DNA from: Pseudomonas eucalypticola
Lineage (GTDB): Bacteria > Pseudomonadota > Gammaproteobacteria > Pseudomonadales > Pseudomonadaceae
Direction: 5' to 3'
Length of the DNA: 64,000 nucleotides
NCBI RefSeq assembly: GCF_013374995.1
Contig: NZ_CP056030.1
Coordinates: forward strand, 4,310,501-4,374,500
Each line of letters opens with the position of its first letter. Positions within the stretch are counted from its first letter, which is position 1. The translations under genes were made by a program, and so were the position numbers. Shown piece by piece: positions 8,095-16,460 of the stretch. The notes under the pieces were generated by a model. That model was not told the DNA's origin. It saw only the letters and a list, made by a program, of their open reading frames with translations, and did not search any database.

Positions 8095-9626
8095 TGGATC
8101 ACCTCGTTTTTCATGATTGCGTGCATGATTTTTTCCTGCGACGCCTCGGCGATGGGAAATTCGCCCACGAAGCGCCCTTCGTTCATCACATAGATGCGGT
8201 CGCAGGTGCCGAGCAGTTCGGGCATTTCCGAAGAGATCATCACCACGCCGCGGCCTTCGCTGACCACCTGGTTCACCACCCCGTAGATCTCGTACTTGGC
8301 CCCCACGTCGATGCCGCGGGTGGGCTCGTCGAGGATCAGCACCTTGGGGTCGGAGAACAGCCACTTGCCCAGCACCACTTTCTGCTGGTTGCCACCGGAC
8401 AGTTTTTCCACCGACTGGGTCACGTCGGAGCTGCGAATGCGCAGGCGGCTGCGATAATCGCCAGCCACCGCGGTCTCCCCCAGCTCGTTCATGACCCAGC
8501 GCCGCGACACCGCCGCCAGGTTGGCCATGCTGGTGTTGTGGGTGATGCTGTCCCCCAGCACCAGGCCGGCACCCTTGCGGTCTTCGGTGGCGTAGGCCAG
8601 GCCTTGCTTGATGGCCTTGCGCACCGTGCCCAGGTCGACCTCCTGACCTTCCAGGCGCGCGGTGCCGCGCACGTTTACGCCATAGGAACGGCCAAACACG
8701 CTCATGGCGAATTCGGTGCGGCCGGCGCCCATCAGCCCGGCAATGCCCACCACTTCACCGCGGCGCACATGGAAGTTGATGTTGCGAATGCGGTCACGCT
8801 CAGGCCGCTCGGGGTCACCCACCGACCAGTCGCGAATCTCCAGCAGGGTTTCACCAATGTTCGGCACGCGCGTGGGGTAACGGTCGGACAGCTCGCGACC
8901 CACCATGGAACGCACCACCCTGCCCTCGTCGATGCCGTCGGCCCGGCAGTCGATGACGTCGACGGTACTGCCGTCGCGAATCACCGTGATCTCGTCGGCC
9001 ACCCGACCAATCTCGTTGAGCTTGTGGGAAATGATGATCGAGGTGATGCCGCGCCCCTTGAGCTCCAGCATCAGCTTGAGCAGGGTATCGCTGTCCTTTT
9101 CATTGAGGCTGGCGGTGGGCTCATCGAGAATCAACAGGCGCACATCCTTGGCCAGGGCCTTGGCGATCTCGACCATTTGCTGCTGGCCGACGCCCAGGTT
9201 GCCCACCAGGGTCTGCGGCCGCGCGTTCAAGCCCACGCGTTCGAGCAGCGCGCGGGCCCGCAGGTGCGCCTGGTCCCAGTCGATCACGCCATAACGCGAT
9301 AGCTCGTTGCCCAGGAACAGGTTTTCCGTGATCGACAGCGTCGGCACCAGCGCCAGTTCCTGGTGAATGATGCAGATGCCCAAGGCTTCACTGTCACGCA
9401 GGTTCTGGAAGGTGCGCACACTGCCGTCGAAGTGGATTTCGCCTTCGTAGCTGCCGTGGGGGTAAACGCCGCTGAGGATCTTCATCAGGGTGGATTTGCC
9501 CGCGCCGTTTTCACCGCAGATGGCGTGGATCTCGCCTTCACCCACCTTGAGGTTGACCCCGCTCAGGGCCTTGACCGGGCCGAAGGTCTTGCGGATGTCG
9601 CGCATGTCGAGAATCGTTTTTGTCAT
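8091..9626 (-). CDS. Sugar ABC transporter ATP-binding protein (MmsA/GguA type)
   Basis: A 511-residue cytoplasmic ATPase with two fused nucleotide-binding domains, as in RbsA/XylG/MmsA. The first domain has Walker A GENGAGKSTLMKI, signature LGVGQQQMVEIAKAL and Walker B LLILDEPTASL. The second has the signature LSGGNQQKVVLGKWL and VLILDEPTRGIDVG. GGGAGAG before ATG 9626 supports this start rather than an upstream in-frame codon. It powers the permease with which it overlaps by 4 bases. Motifs are intact in the parts I read, so the transporter should be functional. Confidence 0.92.
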   Translation of the reverse strand: MTKTILDMRDIRKTFGPVKALSGVNLKVGEGEIHAICGENGAGKSTLMKILSGVYPHGSYEGEIHFDGSVRTFQNLRDSEALGICIIHQELALVPTLSITENLFLGNELSRYGVIDWDQAHLRARALLERVGLNARPQTLVGNLGVGQQQMVEIAKALAKDVRLLILDEPTASLNEKDSDTLLKLMLELKGRGITSIIISHKLNEIGRVADEITVIRDGSTVDVIDCRADGIDEGRVVRSMVGRELSDRYPTRVPNIGETLLEIRDWSVGDPERPERDRIRNINFHVRRGEVVGIAGLMGAGRTEFAMSVFGRSYGVNVRGTARLEGQEVDLGTVRKAIKQGLAYATEDRKGAGLVLGDSITHNTSMANLAAVSRRWVMNELGETAVAGDYRSRLRIRSSDVTQSVEKLSGGNQQKVVLGKWLFSDPKVLILDEPTRGIDVGAKYEIYGVVNQVVSEGRGVVMISSEMPELLGTCDRIYVMNEGRFVGEFPIAEASQEKIMHAIMKNEVIQ

Positions 9627-9682
9627 TTTTTCTCTCCCGTGCGAGGGGACCGCCACCCTGGGGTGGCAGCCACGCTGCTCGA

Positions 9683-10753
9683 CTATTGCAACTGCGCCTG
9701 GGTGTAGAACCGGGTGTCATCGACCAGCACTTTCTGCCAGTTCTTGCCATCGACCAGTTGCGGGGTCAGCAACTGGGTGGGCACCACCATCGAACCGTTG
9801 TCGTAGGACGTGGTGTCGTTGACGCTGACCGCCTTGCCGGTGAGTTCGGCGTCCATCATCTGCGCCGCGGCGCCCGCCAGGGCACGGGTGTCCTTGAAGA
9901 TGGTGGAGGTCTGGTCACCGCGGATGATCGACTTGACGCTGGACACTTCGGCGTCCTGGCCGGTGACGATCGGCATGGCCGACTTGCCGCTGCCATAGCC
10001 CACACCTTTGAGGGACGAGACCACGCCGGTGGCGATCTGGTCGTTCATGGCCAGCACGGCGTCCAGGTGGGTGGTGCTGTAGAAGGCACTGAGCAGGTTG
10101 TCCATGCGGGCCTGGGCCTGGGCCCCGTCCCAGTTAGGCGTGGCGACCTTGTCCATCGCCACCTGGCCGCTGCGTACCACCAGCTTGCCGCTGTCGATGT
10201 ACGGCTTGAGCTGCGACATCACCCCGGCGTACACCACGTGGGCGTTGTTGTCGTCGGTTGAGCCGGCGAAGATCTCCAGGTTGAAAGGCCCCTTGCCGTC
10301 CTTGAGGTCCAGGGCATCGACGATGGATTGGCCCTGCAGCACGCCGGTGCGGTAGTTGTCGAAGGTGACGTAGTAATCGAAGTCCTTGGAATTGCGGATC
10401 AGGCGGTCATAGGAGATGACCTTGATGCCCTTTTCCTTGGCCTGCTTGAGCACATCGGCCATGGTGGTGCCATCGATGGGCGCCACGATCAGGCCCTTGA
10501 TGCCCTTGACCATCATGTTCTCGATTTGCGAGAGCTGGGTGGGCGCCTCGTACTGGGCGTACTGCAGATCGGTGTCGTAACCCATCTTCTTCAGCGAGTC
10601 GACGATGTTGGCACCGTCGGACACCCAGCGGGCCTCGGTCTTGGAGGGCATGGCGATGCCGATGGTGCCCTTGGTGTTGGTGTCGTTCTTGGAGCAGGCG
10701 CTGATGGCCATGCCCAGTACCAGTGCGGCGGCAACCTTGATGATCGTGTGCAT
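9683..10753 (-). CDS. Sugar-binding lipoprotein of the ABC importer (ChvE-like)
   Basis: A 356-residue periplasmic binding protein of the type-1 (RbsB/XylF/ChvE) fold. The N-terminus carries a lipoprotein signal peptide with lipobox ISAC (Cys20), so it is probably membrane-anchored, a point of difference from soluble ChvE. Body motifs include IGIAMPSKTEARWVSDG, VISYDRLI, YYVTFDN and AMNDQIATGVVSSLKG, as expected for ChvE/XylF-like proteins. It lies 56 bases upstream of the ATPase gene and 108 bases downstream of a Gfo/Idh/MocA gene. Ligand: a monosaccharide or cyclitol; the sequence alone does not distinguish these. Confidence 0.88.
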   Translation of the reverse strand: MHTIIKVAAALVLGMAISACSKNDTNTKGTIGIAMPSKTEARWVSDGANIVDSLKKMGYDTDLQYAQYEAPTQLSQIENMMVKGIKGLIVAPIDGTTMADVLKQAKEKGIKVISYDRLIRNSKDFDYYVTFDNYRTGVLQGQSIVDALDLKDGKGPFNLEIFAGSTDDNNAHVVYAGVMSQLKPYIDSGKLVVRSGQVAMDKVATPNWDGAQAQARMDNLLSAFYSTTHLDAVLAMNDQIATGVVSSLKGVGYGSGKSAMPIVTGQDAEVSSVKSIIRGDQTSTIFKDTRALAGAAAQMMDAELTGKAVSVNDTTSYDNGSMVVPTQLLTPQLVDGKNWQKVLVDDTRFYTQAQLQ

Positions 10754-10806
10754 GATGTCCTCTGCTTTGTTGTTGTTTTCATTTCACAGGGACGCAAAGG
10801 CCCAGG

Positions 10807-10828
10807 CGGCTCGACAACAGTCGAGCCG
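10807..10828. terminator. Hairpin inside the operon before the ABC transporter genes
   Basis: CGGCTCGAC and GTCGAGCCG form a perfect 9-bp stem with an AACA loop in the 108-base gap between an oxidoreductase gene and the binding-protein gene. No T-run follows on the minus strand, so it is more likely an attenuating or mRNA-processing hairpin that changes the dose of binding protein than a full terminator. Confidence 0.45.
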
Positions 10829-10861
10829 ACGGGGGCGCTTGGCGTACCGGGACGGCGGGGG

Positions 10862-11950
10862 TCAGCCCAGTTGCACTTCCTGGCCGTTGGCATCAGCGGA
10901 CTCGAACAATGCTTCGAGGATCACGTTGATGTCGTGGGCCTGGGTGGCCGGGACGTTGGAGGGAGCGCCGGTGTGCAGCGAGTGCGTGAACGCGGCGGCC
11001 TCGCGGTCGAAATAGACCGGGTTGCCGATTTCGGCGATTTCCGGGGAGTACACGGTTTTGCGCACCGCCCAGATCTCCGGGAAGCTGTTTTCGTTCCAGT
11101 GGGTCCAGCCTTGCTGGTGGCCGTTCTTGCCATCGTGGTACAGCTTGTACGAGGCAGGCATGGGTGTGGAGTGCATCACGCCATGGGTGCCGTAGGCGGT
11201 GATGTCCCAGCTCTCGGTCCAGGGCATGGGGTCCCAGGACATGAAGTCGATGGTCACCAATTTGTCGTCGTAGTTGAGCACCGCACCCACCGCGTCTTCA
11301 CGGGCCGAGTCGCTCATCTGGCCGGCGAACTTGGTGATGCGCGCATTCACCGACTTCGGCTTGCCGAAGTGCAGCAGGATGCGGTCGATGGTGTGGCAGC
11401 CAATCACGTAGAACGCGCCGCCGCGGTCACCCGGCTGCTTCATGTGGTTGGTGTCGGCCTCGTCATGGGAGCAACCGGCGTGAGCGCGGACCTGCAAGAC
11501 CTTGCCGATCTCCCCGCTCTGCAGCACTTGCTGCATTTTTTCCACCGACGGCGCGTAGCGCCAGCAGTAACCGACCTGGAACAGGCCACCGGTGCGCTCA
11601 ACCGCTTCGACGATACGCTGGGTGTCCTGGGTGCCACGGCCAGCAGGTTTCTCGCACAGCACGGCCTTGCCGGCTTCCAGGGCTTCGATGGCCCAATCGG
11701 CCATCAGGTAGCTCTTGGGGTGCACCAGCACCACGTGCACATTCGGGTCGGCGAGGATTTCTTCCTTGCTGCGCGGCTGCAACTCCATGGCGTCGCAGAA
11801 CGGTTGCAGCAACGGGCTGTCGTCGTAGGCACCGAGGAACTGCACGTCGGCCAGGCGCTTGAACGCCTTGACCCGGCCGGAGGTGTGCGGGTGGGTGATA
11901 CCCAGGCACGCCACGCCGAGGGTGGTACCGCGCTCACGTTGGTAAGACAT
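10862..11950 (-). CDS. Gfo/Idh/MocA oxidoreductase with atypical nucleotide loop
   Basis: A 362-residue NAD(P)-dependent oxidoreductase of the glucose-fructose oxidoreductase/inositol dehydrogenase/MocA family. The Lys motif AVLCEKPAG is intact, as is the C-terminal sheet domain with GAFYVIGCHTIDRILLHFG. The nucleotide loop is unusual: LGITHPHTSGR occupies the place of the normal GxGxxG. Family members oxidise or reduce a hydroxyl/ketone of a sugar or cyclitol; some 3-keto sugars for glycoside cleavage. It follows a second family member at 11975 with a 24-base gap, which suggests two different redox steps on one substrate. Confidence 0.85.
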   Translation of the reverse strand: MSYQRERGTTLGVACLGITHPHTSGRVKAFKRLADVQFLGAYDDSPLLQPFCDAMELQPRSKEEILADPNVHVVLVHPKSYLMADWAIEALEAGKAVLCEKPAGRGTQDTQRIVEAVERTGGLFQVGYCWRYAPSVEKMQQVLQSGEIGKVLQVRAHAGCSHDEADTNHMKQPGDRGGAFYVIGCHTIDRILLHFGKPKSVNARITKFAGQMSDSAREDAVGAVLNYDDKLVTIDFMSWDPMPWTESWDITAYGTHGVMHSTPMPASYKLYHDGKNGHQQGWTHWNENSFPEIWAVRKTVYSPEIAEIGNPVYFDREAAAFTHSLHTGAPSNVPATQAHDINVILEALFESADANGQEVQLG

Positions 11951-11974
11951 GATGATTCTCCTTTGTTCGGCGGC

Positions 11975-12970
11975 TCAGAGCTTGATGGTGCGGCCGGTGG
12001 CCACGGATTCCACGGCGGCGTCTGCCAGCTTCAGGGCCTTGAGGCCGTCCTGCACGGTGGTCGGCAGCGGTTTCTTGTTCACCAGCGCGTCGATGTAGGC
12101 ATCCAGTTCCGACTTGTAGGCCTGCTGGTAGCGCTCCAGGAAGAAGTTCAGCAGCGGCTCGCGGGCGTCGGTGACGTCAGCACTCCAGCGGCGGATGGTG
12201 GTGGGGCGCAGGTTGTCCATCTGCAGCATGCCCTTGGAGCCGAACACCTCGATGCGCTGGTCGTAGCCGTACACGGCATTGCGGCAGTTGTTGATATGGC
12301 ACTGCTTGCCCGACGCGGTCTGCATCTGCACCATGGCGGTGTCGTAGTCGTCGTACTTTTGCATCATGGCCGAGTCGATCAGGCGGCTGCCGATGGCGTT
12401 GATTTCCACCGGCTCCTCGCCCAGCAGCCAGCGGCCGATGTCCAGGTCGTGGATGGTCATGTCGCGGAAAATGCCGCCCGAGTGCTGGATGTAGTCTTCC
12501 GGGGCCAGGCCGGGGTCACGGCTGGTGATGATGACCTGGCGCACCTCGCCGATGTCACCGGCTTCGATGGCCGCACGCATCTCGGCGAAGGTGCTTTCGA
12601 AGCGACGGTTGAACGCCAGCATCACCCGGCCGTTGAGGCGCTCCACTTCTTCCACCGCGGCCAGGCTCTTGGCCATGTCCAGGTCGATGGGCTTCTCGCA
12701 CAGCACGGCCTTGCCTTGGCGCACGGCGCGCAACATCAGGTTAATGTGGGTGTGGGTGGGGGTGCCGATGACGATGGCGTCCACGTCGGCACGGTCGATG
12801 GCTGCTTCACAGTCGGTCATGGACTCGGCGCCCAGTTCATCGGCCAGGCGCGAGGCGGCTTCAGCGAAAGGGTCGGCGACTACCACCAGTTTGGCGAATT
12901 TGCTGGCGGCCACGTTGGCCGCGTGGATCTTGCCGATGCGACCGGCGCCGAGCACTGCGATACCTACCAT
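11975..12970 (-). CDS. Inositol 2-dehydrogenase-like oxidoreductase (IolG family)
   Basis: A 331-residue Gfo/Idh/MocA enzyme. The Rossmann loop VLGAGRIGKIHAANVA, AVLCEKPID with the catalytic Lys, and GGIFRDMTIHDLDIGRWLLG with the Asp/His active-site pair are all of the inositol dehydrogenase type. The predicted reaction is NAD-dependent oxidation of a ring hydroxyl of myo-inositol or a related cyclitol or sugar to a ketone. It lies between the TIM-barrel gene (IolE-like, 52-base gap) and the second Gfo gene. No iolB, iolC or iolD is present, so the classic myo-inositol pathway is not complete here and the substrate may differ. Confidence 0.88.
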   Translation of the reverse strand: MVGIAVLGAGRIGKIHAANVAASKFAKLVVVADPFAEAASRLADELGAESMTDCEAAIDRADVDAIVIGTPTHTHINLMLRAVRQGKAVLCEKPIDLDMAKSLAAVEEVERLNGRVMLAFNRRFESTFAEMRAAIEAGDIGEVRQVIITSRDPGLAPEDYIQHSGGIFRDMTIHDLDIGRWLLGEEPVEINAIGSRLIDSAMMQKYDDYDTAMVQMQTASGKQCHINNCRNAVYGYDQRIEVFGSKGMLQMDNLRPTTIRRWSADVTDAREPLLNFFLERYQQAYKSELDAYIDALVNKKPLPTTVQDGLKALKLADAAVESVATGRTIKL

Positions 12971-13022
12971 TTTATCTCTCCTGAAACGCTGTTATGTGGC
13001 GCTGGATAGCCAGCGGCCTTTT

Positions 13023-13898
13023 TTAGAATTTGATGTGTTCGAACTGAGCCATGGTGGTGTCGAAGGCCTTCTTGGCGGCCACTTCCAGCGGCAGCTTGCG
13101 CAGCTCGGCGCTGATCAGTTCCACGCCCCACGGGCCGCGGTAACCGACGTTGACCACTTGCTGGATGAAGTCCGGCACGTCCAGCTCGCCCTCGCCGCAG
13201 AATTTGCGGTGGTGGGTGGAGTCGTTGAAGAACGACTCGACGATGGCGTGGTTGGCGTCGTCCAGTTCGATGGACTTGATCAGTTCCAGCGGGATCTTGC
13301 CGATCTCGTCGAACGTCATGCCGCCGCGCGCCACGTGCCAGGTGTCGATCAGCAGGCCGCCGTTGGGGCGTACGCCCTCCGTCACGGCGATGGCGCGGTC
13401 GATGGTGTTGACGCTGGAGAACGGCAGGAACTCGATGACGATGTTGGCGCCATAGGGTTCGGCACGGTCACACAGAATGGCGAACGCGTCGCGCATGCGG
13501 GGTACGTCGGGCGGGCCTTCCTCGAACAGGCCGCCAGCCACTTTCAGGCTGCGGGCGCCCAGCTCGCCGGCGATCTCCAGCAGCTCGTCGCGGATGGCGT
13601 GGGACGCGGTGAGCAGGTCGCCTTCCAGGTGCCAGTCGGTGAGAAACTCGACCTCCACGTGCTTGATGCCATTGTCACGCAGGATGTTGCGCACGGTGGA
13701 AATGCCCAGCTTGGCCACGTTGTGCACCAAGTCCGCGTGCACCAGGCCCATGCCGCGCCAGCCCGCCTTGGCGGCCGCTTCGGCGCGTGCCTGCAGGGAG
13801 AACGGGCTGATCTCGCTGGGGGCGCCCGGGTAGGTGTCACCGGCCAGGGTCCAGTAGGCTGCAAGCAGTTCAACATTTTTATCGGGCATGTCGATCAC
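13023..13898 (-). CDS. Sugar isomerase/epimerase TIM-barrel protein (IolE-like)
   Basis: A 291-residue protein of the xylose-isomerase-like AP-endonuclease-2 superfamily. WRGMGLVHADLVH, VEVEFLTDWHLEGD, VIEFLPFSSVNTID, GGLLIDTWHVARGG and IELDDAN supply the Glu, Asp and His ligands expected for a divalent metal. Relatives include inosose dehydratase IolE, ketose epimerases and the TIM-barrel subunits of C-glycoside-cleaving enzymes. Next to an IolG-like dehydrogenase, dehydration of a keto-cyclitol or elimination from a 3-keto glycoside are both reasonable. The start may be ATG 13898 or ATG 13889 (MPDKNV). It is 32 bases downstream of the dioxygenase gene, in the same operon. Confidence 0.82.
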   Translation of the reverse strand: MIDMPDKNVELLAAYWTLAGDTYPGAPSEISPFSLQARAEAAAKAGWRGMGLVHADLVHNVAKLGISTVRNILRDNGIKHVEVEFLTDWHLEGDLLTASHAIRDELLEIAGELGARSLKVAGGLFEEGPPDVPRMRDAFAILCDRAEPYGANIVIEFLPFSSVNTIDRAIAVTEGVRPNGGLLIDTWHVARGGMTFDEIGKIPLELIKSIELDDANHAIVESFFNDSTHHRKFCGEGELDVPDFIQQVVNVGYRGPWGVELISAELRKLPLEVAAKKAFDTTMAQFEHIKF

Positions 13899-13930
13899 TT
13901 TTTATGTCGTTGAAGATCGGGGTCGATGGA

Positions 13931-14827
13931 TCAGGCCGGGTTCAGGACGAAGTCCCAGTTCACGGCCAGGTAAGGCACTTGCAGGTCGTAGCGCTGGGCG
14001 GTGGCCGCGTCGTCCTGGGTGGTGAATTCGGCAATCAGTTCTTTCTTCACGCCAAACACCGTGTCCTCGTGCAGGTAGGGGCAGTCGGGGGTGAAGATGT
14101 GGGTAATGACCTGGTCATAACCGGGCGCGGTGACGATGAAGTGCATGTGCGCGGCGCGGTTGGGGTGGCGCCCCAACTGGCCCAGCAATTTGCCCACGGG
14201 GCCATCGGCCGGAACCGGGTAGTGGCGTGGCTTGACGGTACGGAACGCGTAGAAACCGTCGGCATCGGTGGTGAACAGGCCGCGCAGGTTGTACTCCGGT
14301 TGCAGGCCTTTTTGCTGCACGTCGTAGAAGCCGTCGTCGTTGGTCTGCCAGATATCCAGGGTGGCCCCGGCGATCGGGTTGCCATGGGTGTCCAGCACCC
14401 GGCCGCTGACCAGCGTCGGTTCACCCTTGCCGTCCAGGCAGATGTTGGCGCCGTTTTCATAATGCGGGGCATCAGCCACGTAGAACGGCCCCAGGATGGT
14501 GTTGGGGGTCGCGCCACTGGGGCGGCGATGGTTGATGGCGTCCACCAGCATGGTCACGCCCAGCACGTCCGACAGCAGAATGTATTCCTGACGCCAGTCG
14601 GTGCACATGTGGCCGGTCTGGGTCAGGAACTCGATGGCCTTGAACCACTCCTCGTGGGTGGGCTCGATTTCCTTGATGGCCGCGTGCAGGTGGCGGGTCA
14701 GCACCGACATCACCTCGCGCAGGCGCGGGTCGGCGTCGGCGGTGATACGGGCGTTGACGATCTCGGCGGAACGTTCCTCTTCGAACAATCCCCCAACCGG
14801 GCTCTCGGTGTTCAGGTGCGCAGTCAT
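13931..14827 (-). CDS. Intradiol ring-cleavage dioxygenase, hydroxyquinol type
   Basis: A 298-residue non-heme Fe(III) dioxygenase. It has the N-terminal dimerisation helices of the catechol dioxygenase family and the four iron ligands: Tyr168 in DDGFYDVQ, Tyr203 in RHYPVPADGPVG, His227 and His229 in AHMHF. The 35-24-2 spacing matches the family closely, and the GFYDVQ context is that of hydroxyquinol rather than catechol enzymes. Expected reaction: 1,2,4-trihydroxybenzene plus O2 to maleylacetate. A maleylacetate reductase lies at 20426 on the other strand, which supports this. It sits between an MFS transporter and an IolE-like gene, unusual company for an aromatic enzyme. Confidence 0.87.
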   Translation of the reverse strand: MTAHLNTESPVGGLFEEERSAEIVNARITADADPRLREVMSVLTRHLHAAIKEIEPTHEEWFKAIEFLTQTGHMCTDWRQEYILLSDVLGVTMLVDAINHRRPSGATPNTILGPFYVADAPHYENGANICLDGKGEPTLVSGRVLDTHGNPIAGATLDIWQTNDDGFYDVQQKGLQPEYNLRGLFTTDADGFYAFRTVKPRHYPVPADGPVGKLLGQLGRHPNRAAHMHFIVTAPGYDQVITHIFTPDCPYLHEDTVFGVKKELIAEFTTQDDAATAQRYDLQVPYLAVNWDFVLNPA

Positions 14828-14872
14828 GGCGTGGTGTCCTTGATCTTTATTGTGGAAGGCGGCTGGCCGCCA

Positions 14873-16306
14873 TCAGCAGGCATTGACCTGGGCCGCGCGC
14901 CATTTGCGGCCACCCAGGCGCTGCTGCATGAACTGTTCGATCTCTTCCAGGCTCATGCCCTTGGTCTCGGGCAGCCACAAGGTGCAGAACACGATCGAAC
15001 CGATGTTGATGACAGCGAACAGGAAGAAAGTCATGCCACCCATCACACTGAGCATCACCGGGAAAGCGAAGGCGACGATGGCGTTGAAGATCCAGAAAAT
15101 GCCCACGCTGATGCCATTCATCAAGCCCCGCACATGGGTGGGGAACAGTTCGGACATCAGCAGCCAGTACACCGGGCCGATGCACATCTGCATGAAGAAC
15201 AGGAACGTCAGCACACCGCCCAGGGCCAGGTAACTTTGCAGCAGCGAGTGGGGCATGAAGTTCATGACCACGCCGAGGAAGATCTGCGCCAGTACCACCA
15301 CGGTCAGGCCCATGAGCAGGATCGTGCGCCGCCCCATGCGGTTGATCAACCACATGCCGATCAGCGTGGCGACCACTGCCACTACCCCGTTGCCGATGGT
15401 GGCGATCAGCGCCGCACTGGTGCCCAGGCCGGTTTCCTTGAGGATCATGGGGGTGTAGTACATGAACGCGTTGACGCCGGTGAACTGGATGATGAAGCCC
15501 AGGGCGATACCGATGCCCAGCAGCTTGAGCAACCAGGGTTCGTTGAGCTTGGCCAGGACGCCACCGTGGCGGCGCTCCACTTCACACTGGGCGATGATTT
15601 CCTTGAGCTCGCGGTCGACTTCGCGCTGGGTGTCGCGGATGCCGGTGAGGGTGGTCTTGGCCTCGTCGATACGGCCCTTGCTGACCAGCCAGCGTGGCGA
15701 GGTGGGCACGAAGTGCATGCCCAGGTACAGCAGCGCCGCCGGGATCAGGGCAATGGCGAGCATGTAGCGCCACACCGAGGGGCTCTCGAACAGGTGCACC
15801 AGGCCGGCACTGGCGATGTAGGCCAGGCACTGGCCCGAGACGATCATCAGTTCGCTCTGGCACACCAGCCGGCCCCGATGGCGAGGCGCGGCCAGCTCGG
15901 CGATCAGCACCGGCACGGTGGACGAAGCACCGCCCACGGCGATACCGAGGATGAAACGGGTGGCGACCATGGTCCACAGGGTAGGTGACAGCGCCGTGCC
16001 CAGCGCGCCCAGGGCGAACAGCACGGCCAGGGCCTTGAGTACGCCGAGGCGGCCGTAGCGGTCAGACAACTGGCCGGCGAACAATGCACCGAACGCGCCA
16101 CCGAAGATCAGTGCCGAGGCCACCAGGCCTTCGGAGACCGGGGTAAGCCCGAGGCCGCCCTGGCTGGGGTCCAGCGACATGAAAGGCAGTGCGCCGGAGA
16201 TGACCCCGGTGTCGTAACCGAACCCCAACGAGCCCATGGTGGTGATGGCGGCAATGCGCCAGAGGATTTTCGAGGACGCGCCAACGGCGGCTTGGTTACT
16301 GGACAT
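14873..16306 (-). CDS. MFS sugar/polyol porter (IolT-like)
   Basis: A 477-residue inner-membrane transporter of the sugar porter family. Motifs: GFGYDTGVISGALPFM in the first helix, DRYGRLG and NRMGRRTILL in the two halves, RFILGIAVGGAS, FIIQFTGVNAFMYYTP, and PETKGMSLEEIEQF at the end. This set matches inositol/galactose/xylose proton symporters such as IolT. ATG 16306 has AAGG upstream, and I rejected a 48-residue upstream extension. It is the first gene of the nine-gene minus-strand operon. A palindromic operator candidate (16401-16418) lies about 100 bases upstream. It gives the operon a second uptake route besides the ABC importer. Confidence 0.9.
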   Translation of the reverse strand: MSSNQAAVGASSKILWRIAAITTMGSLGFGYDTGVISGALPFMSLDPSQGGLGLTPVSEGLVASALIFGGAFGALFAGQLSDRYGRLGVLKALAVLFALGALGTALSPTLWTMVATRFILGIAVGGASSTVPVLIAELAAPRHRGRLVCQSELMIVSGQCLAYIASAGLVHLFESPSVWRYMLAIALIPAALLYLGMHFVPTSPRWLVSKGRIDEAKTTLTGIRDTQREVDRELKEIIAQCEVERRHGGVLAKLNEPWLLKLLGIGIALGFIIQFTGVNAFMYYTPMILKETGLGTSAALIATIGNGVVAVVATLIGMWLINRMGRRTILLMGLTVVVLAQIFLGVVMNFMPHSLLQSYLALGGVLTFLFFMQMCIGPVYWLLMSELFPTHVRGLMNGISVGIFWIFNAIVAFAFPVMLSVMGGMTFFLFAVINIGSIVFCTLWLPETKGMSLEEIEQFMQQRLGGRKWRAAQVNAC

Positions 16307-16400
16307 GAGGTCAACCTTTATTGAATTTATGTGTACGCTCAGTGGGGACGAGAGTACTGCGATTGATTTGGAAAAAACATGCCGCGATGGCAAATGTGTT

Positions 16401-16418
16401 TTCCGCCTGGTGGAAAAC
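16401..16418. promoter_or_regulatory. Operator candidate upstream of the IolT-like gene
   Basis: TTCCGCCTGGTGGAAAAC forms the core of the palindrome TGTTTTCC-GCCTGGT-GGAAAACA. A closely similar 18-mer, TTCCGCCAGGCGAAAAAC (15 of 18 identical), lies at 17946-17963 upstream of the porin gene. Sharing between two promoters of one regulon suggests a regulator binding site. The regulator is not identified; the LysR protein at 18095 is a candidate. Confidence 0.45.
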
Positions 16419-16460
16419 AGCGTCGCCGTCCCTGGCGACGCCCAAGGCAAGGCAGCCGCT

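Noticed and set aside
6904..10753. Assignment of the ABC importer as xylose-specific XylFGH
   Set aside because: The order and sequence fit the wider MmsAB/GguAB-ChvE group, which takes several sugars, and no xylose isomerase or xylulokinase gene is nearby.
10328..13009. An 893-codon open frame on the plus strand
   Set aside because: It lies antisense to three well-supported genes (binding protein and two Gfo enzymes). Its His/Val/Gly-rich translation has no family motif and is a by-product of GC-rich codon use.
13904..15988. A 694-codon plus-strand frame
   Set aside because: It is antisense to the intradiol dioxygenase and the MFS porter, both clearly coding.
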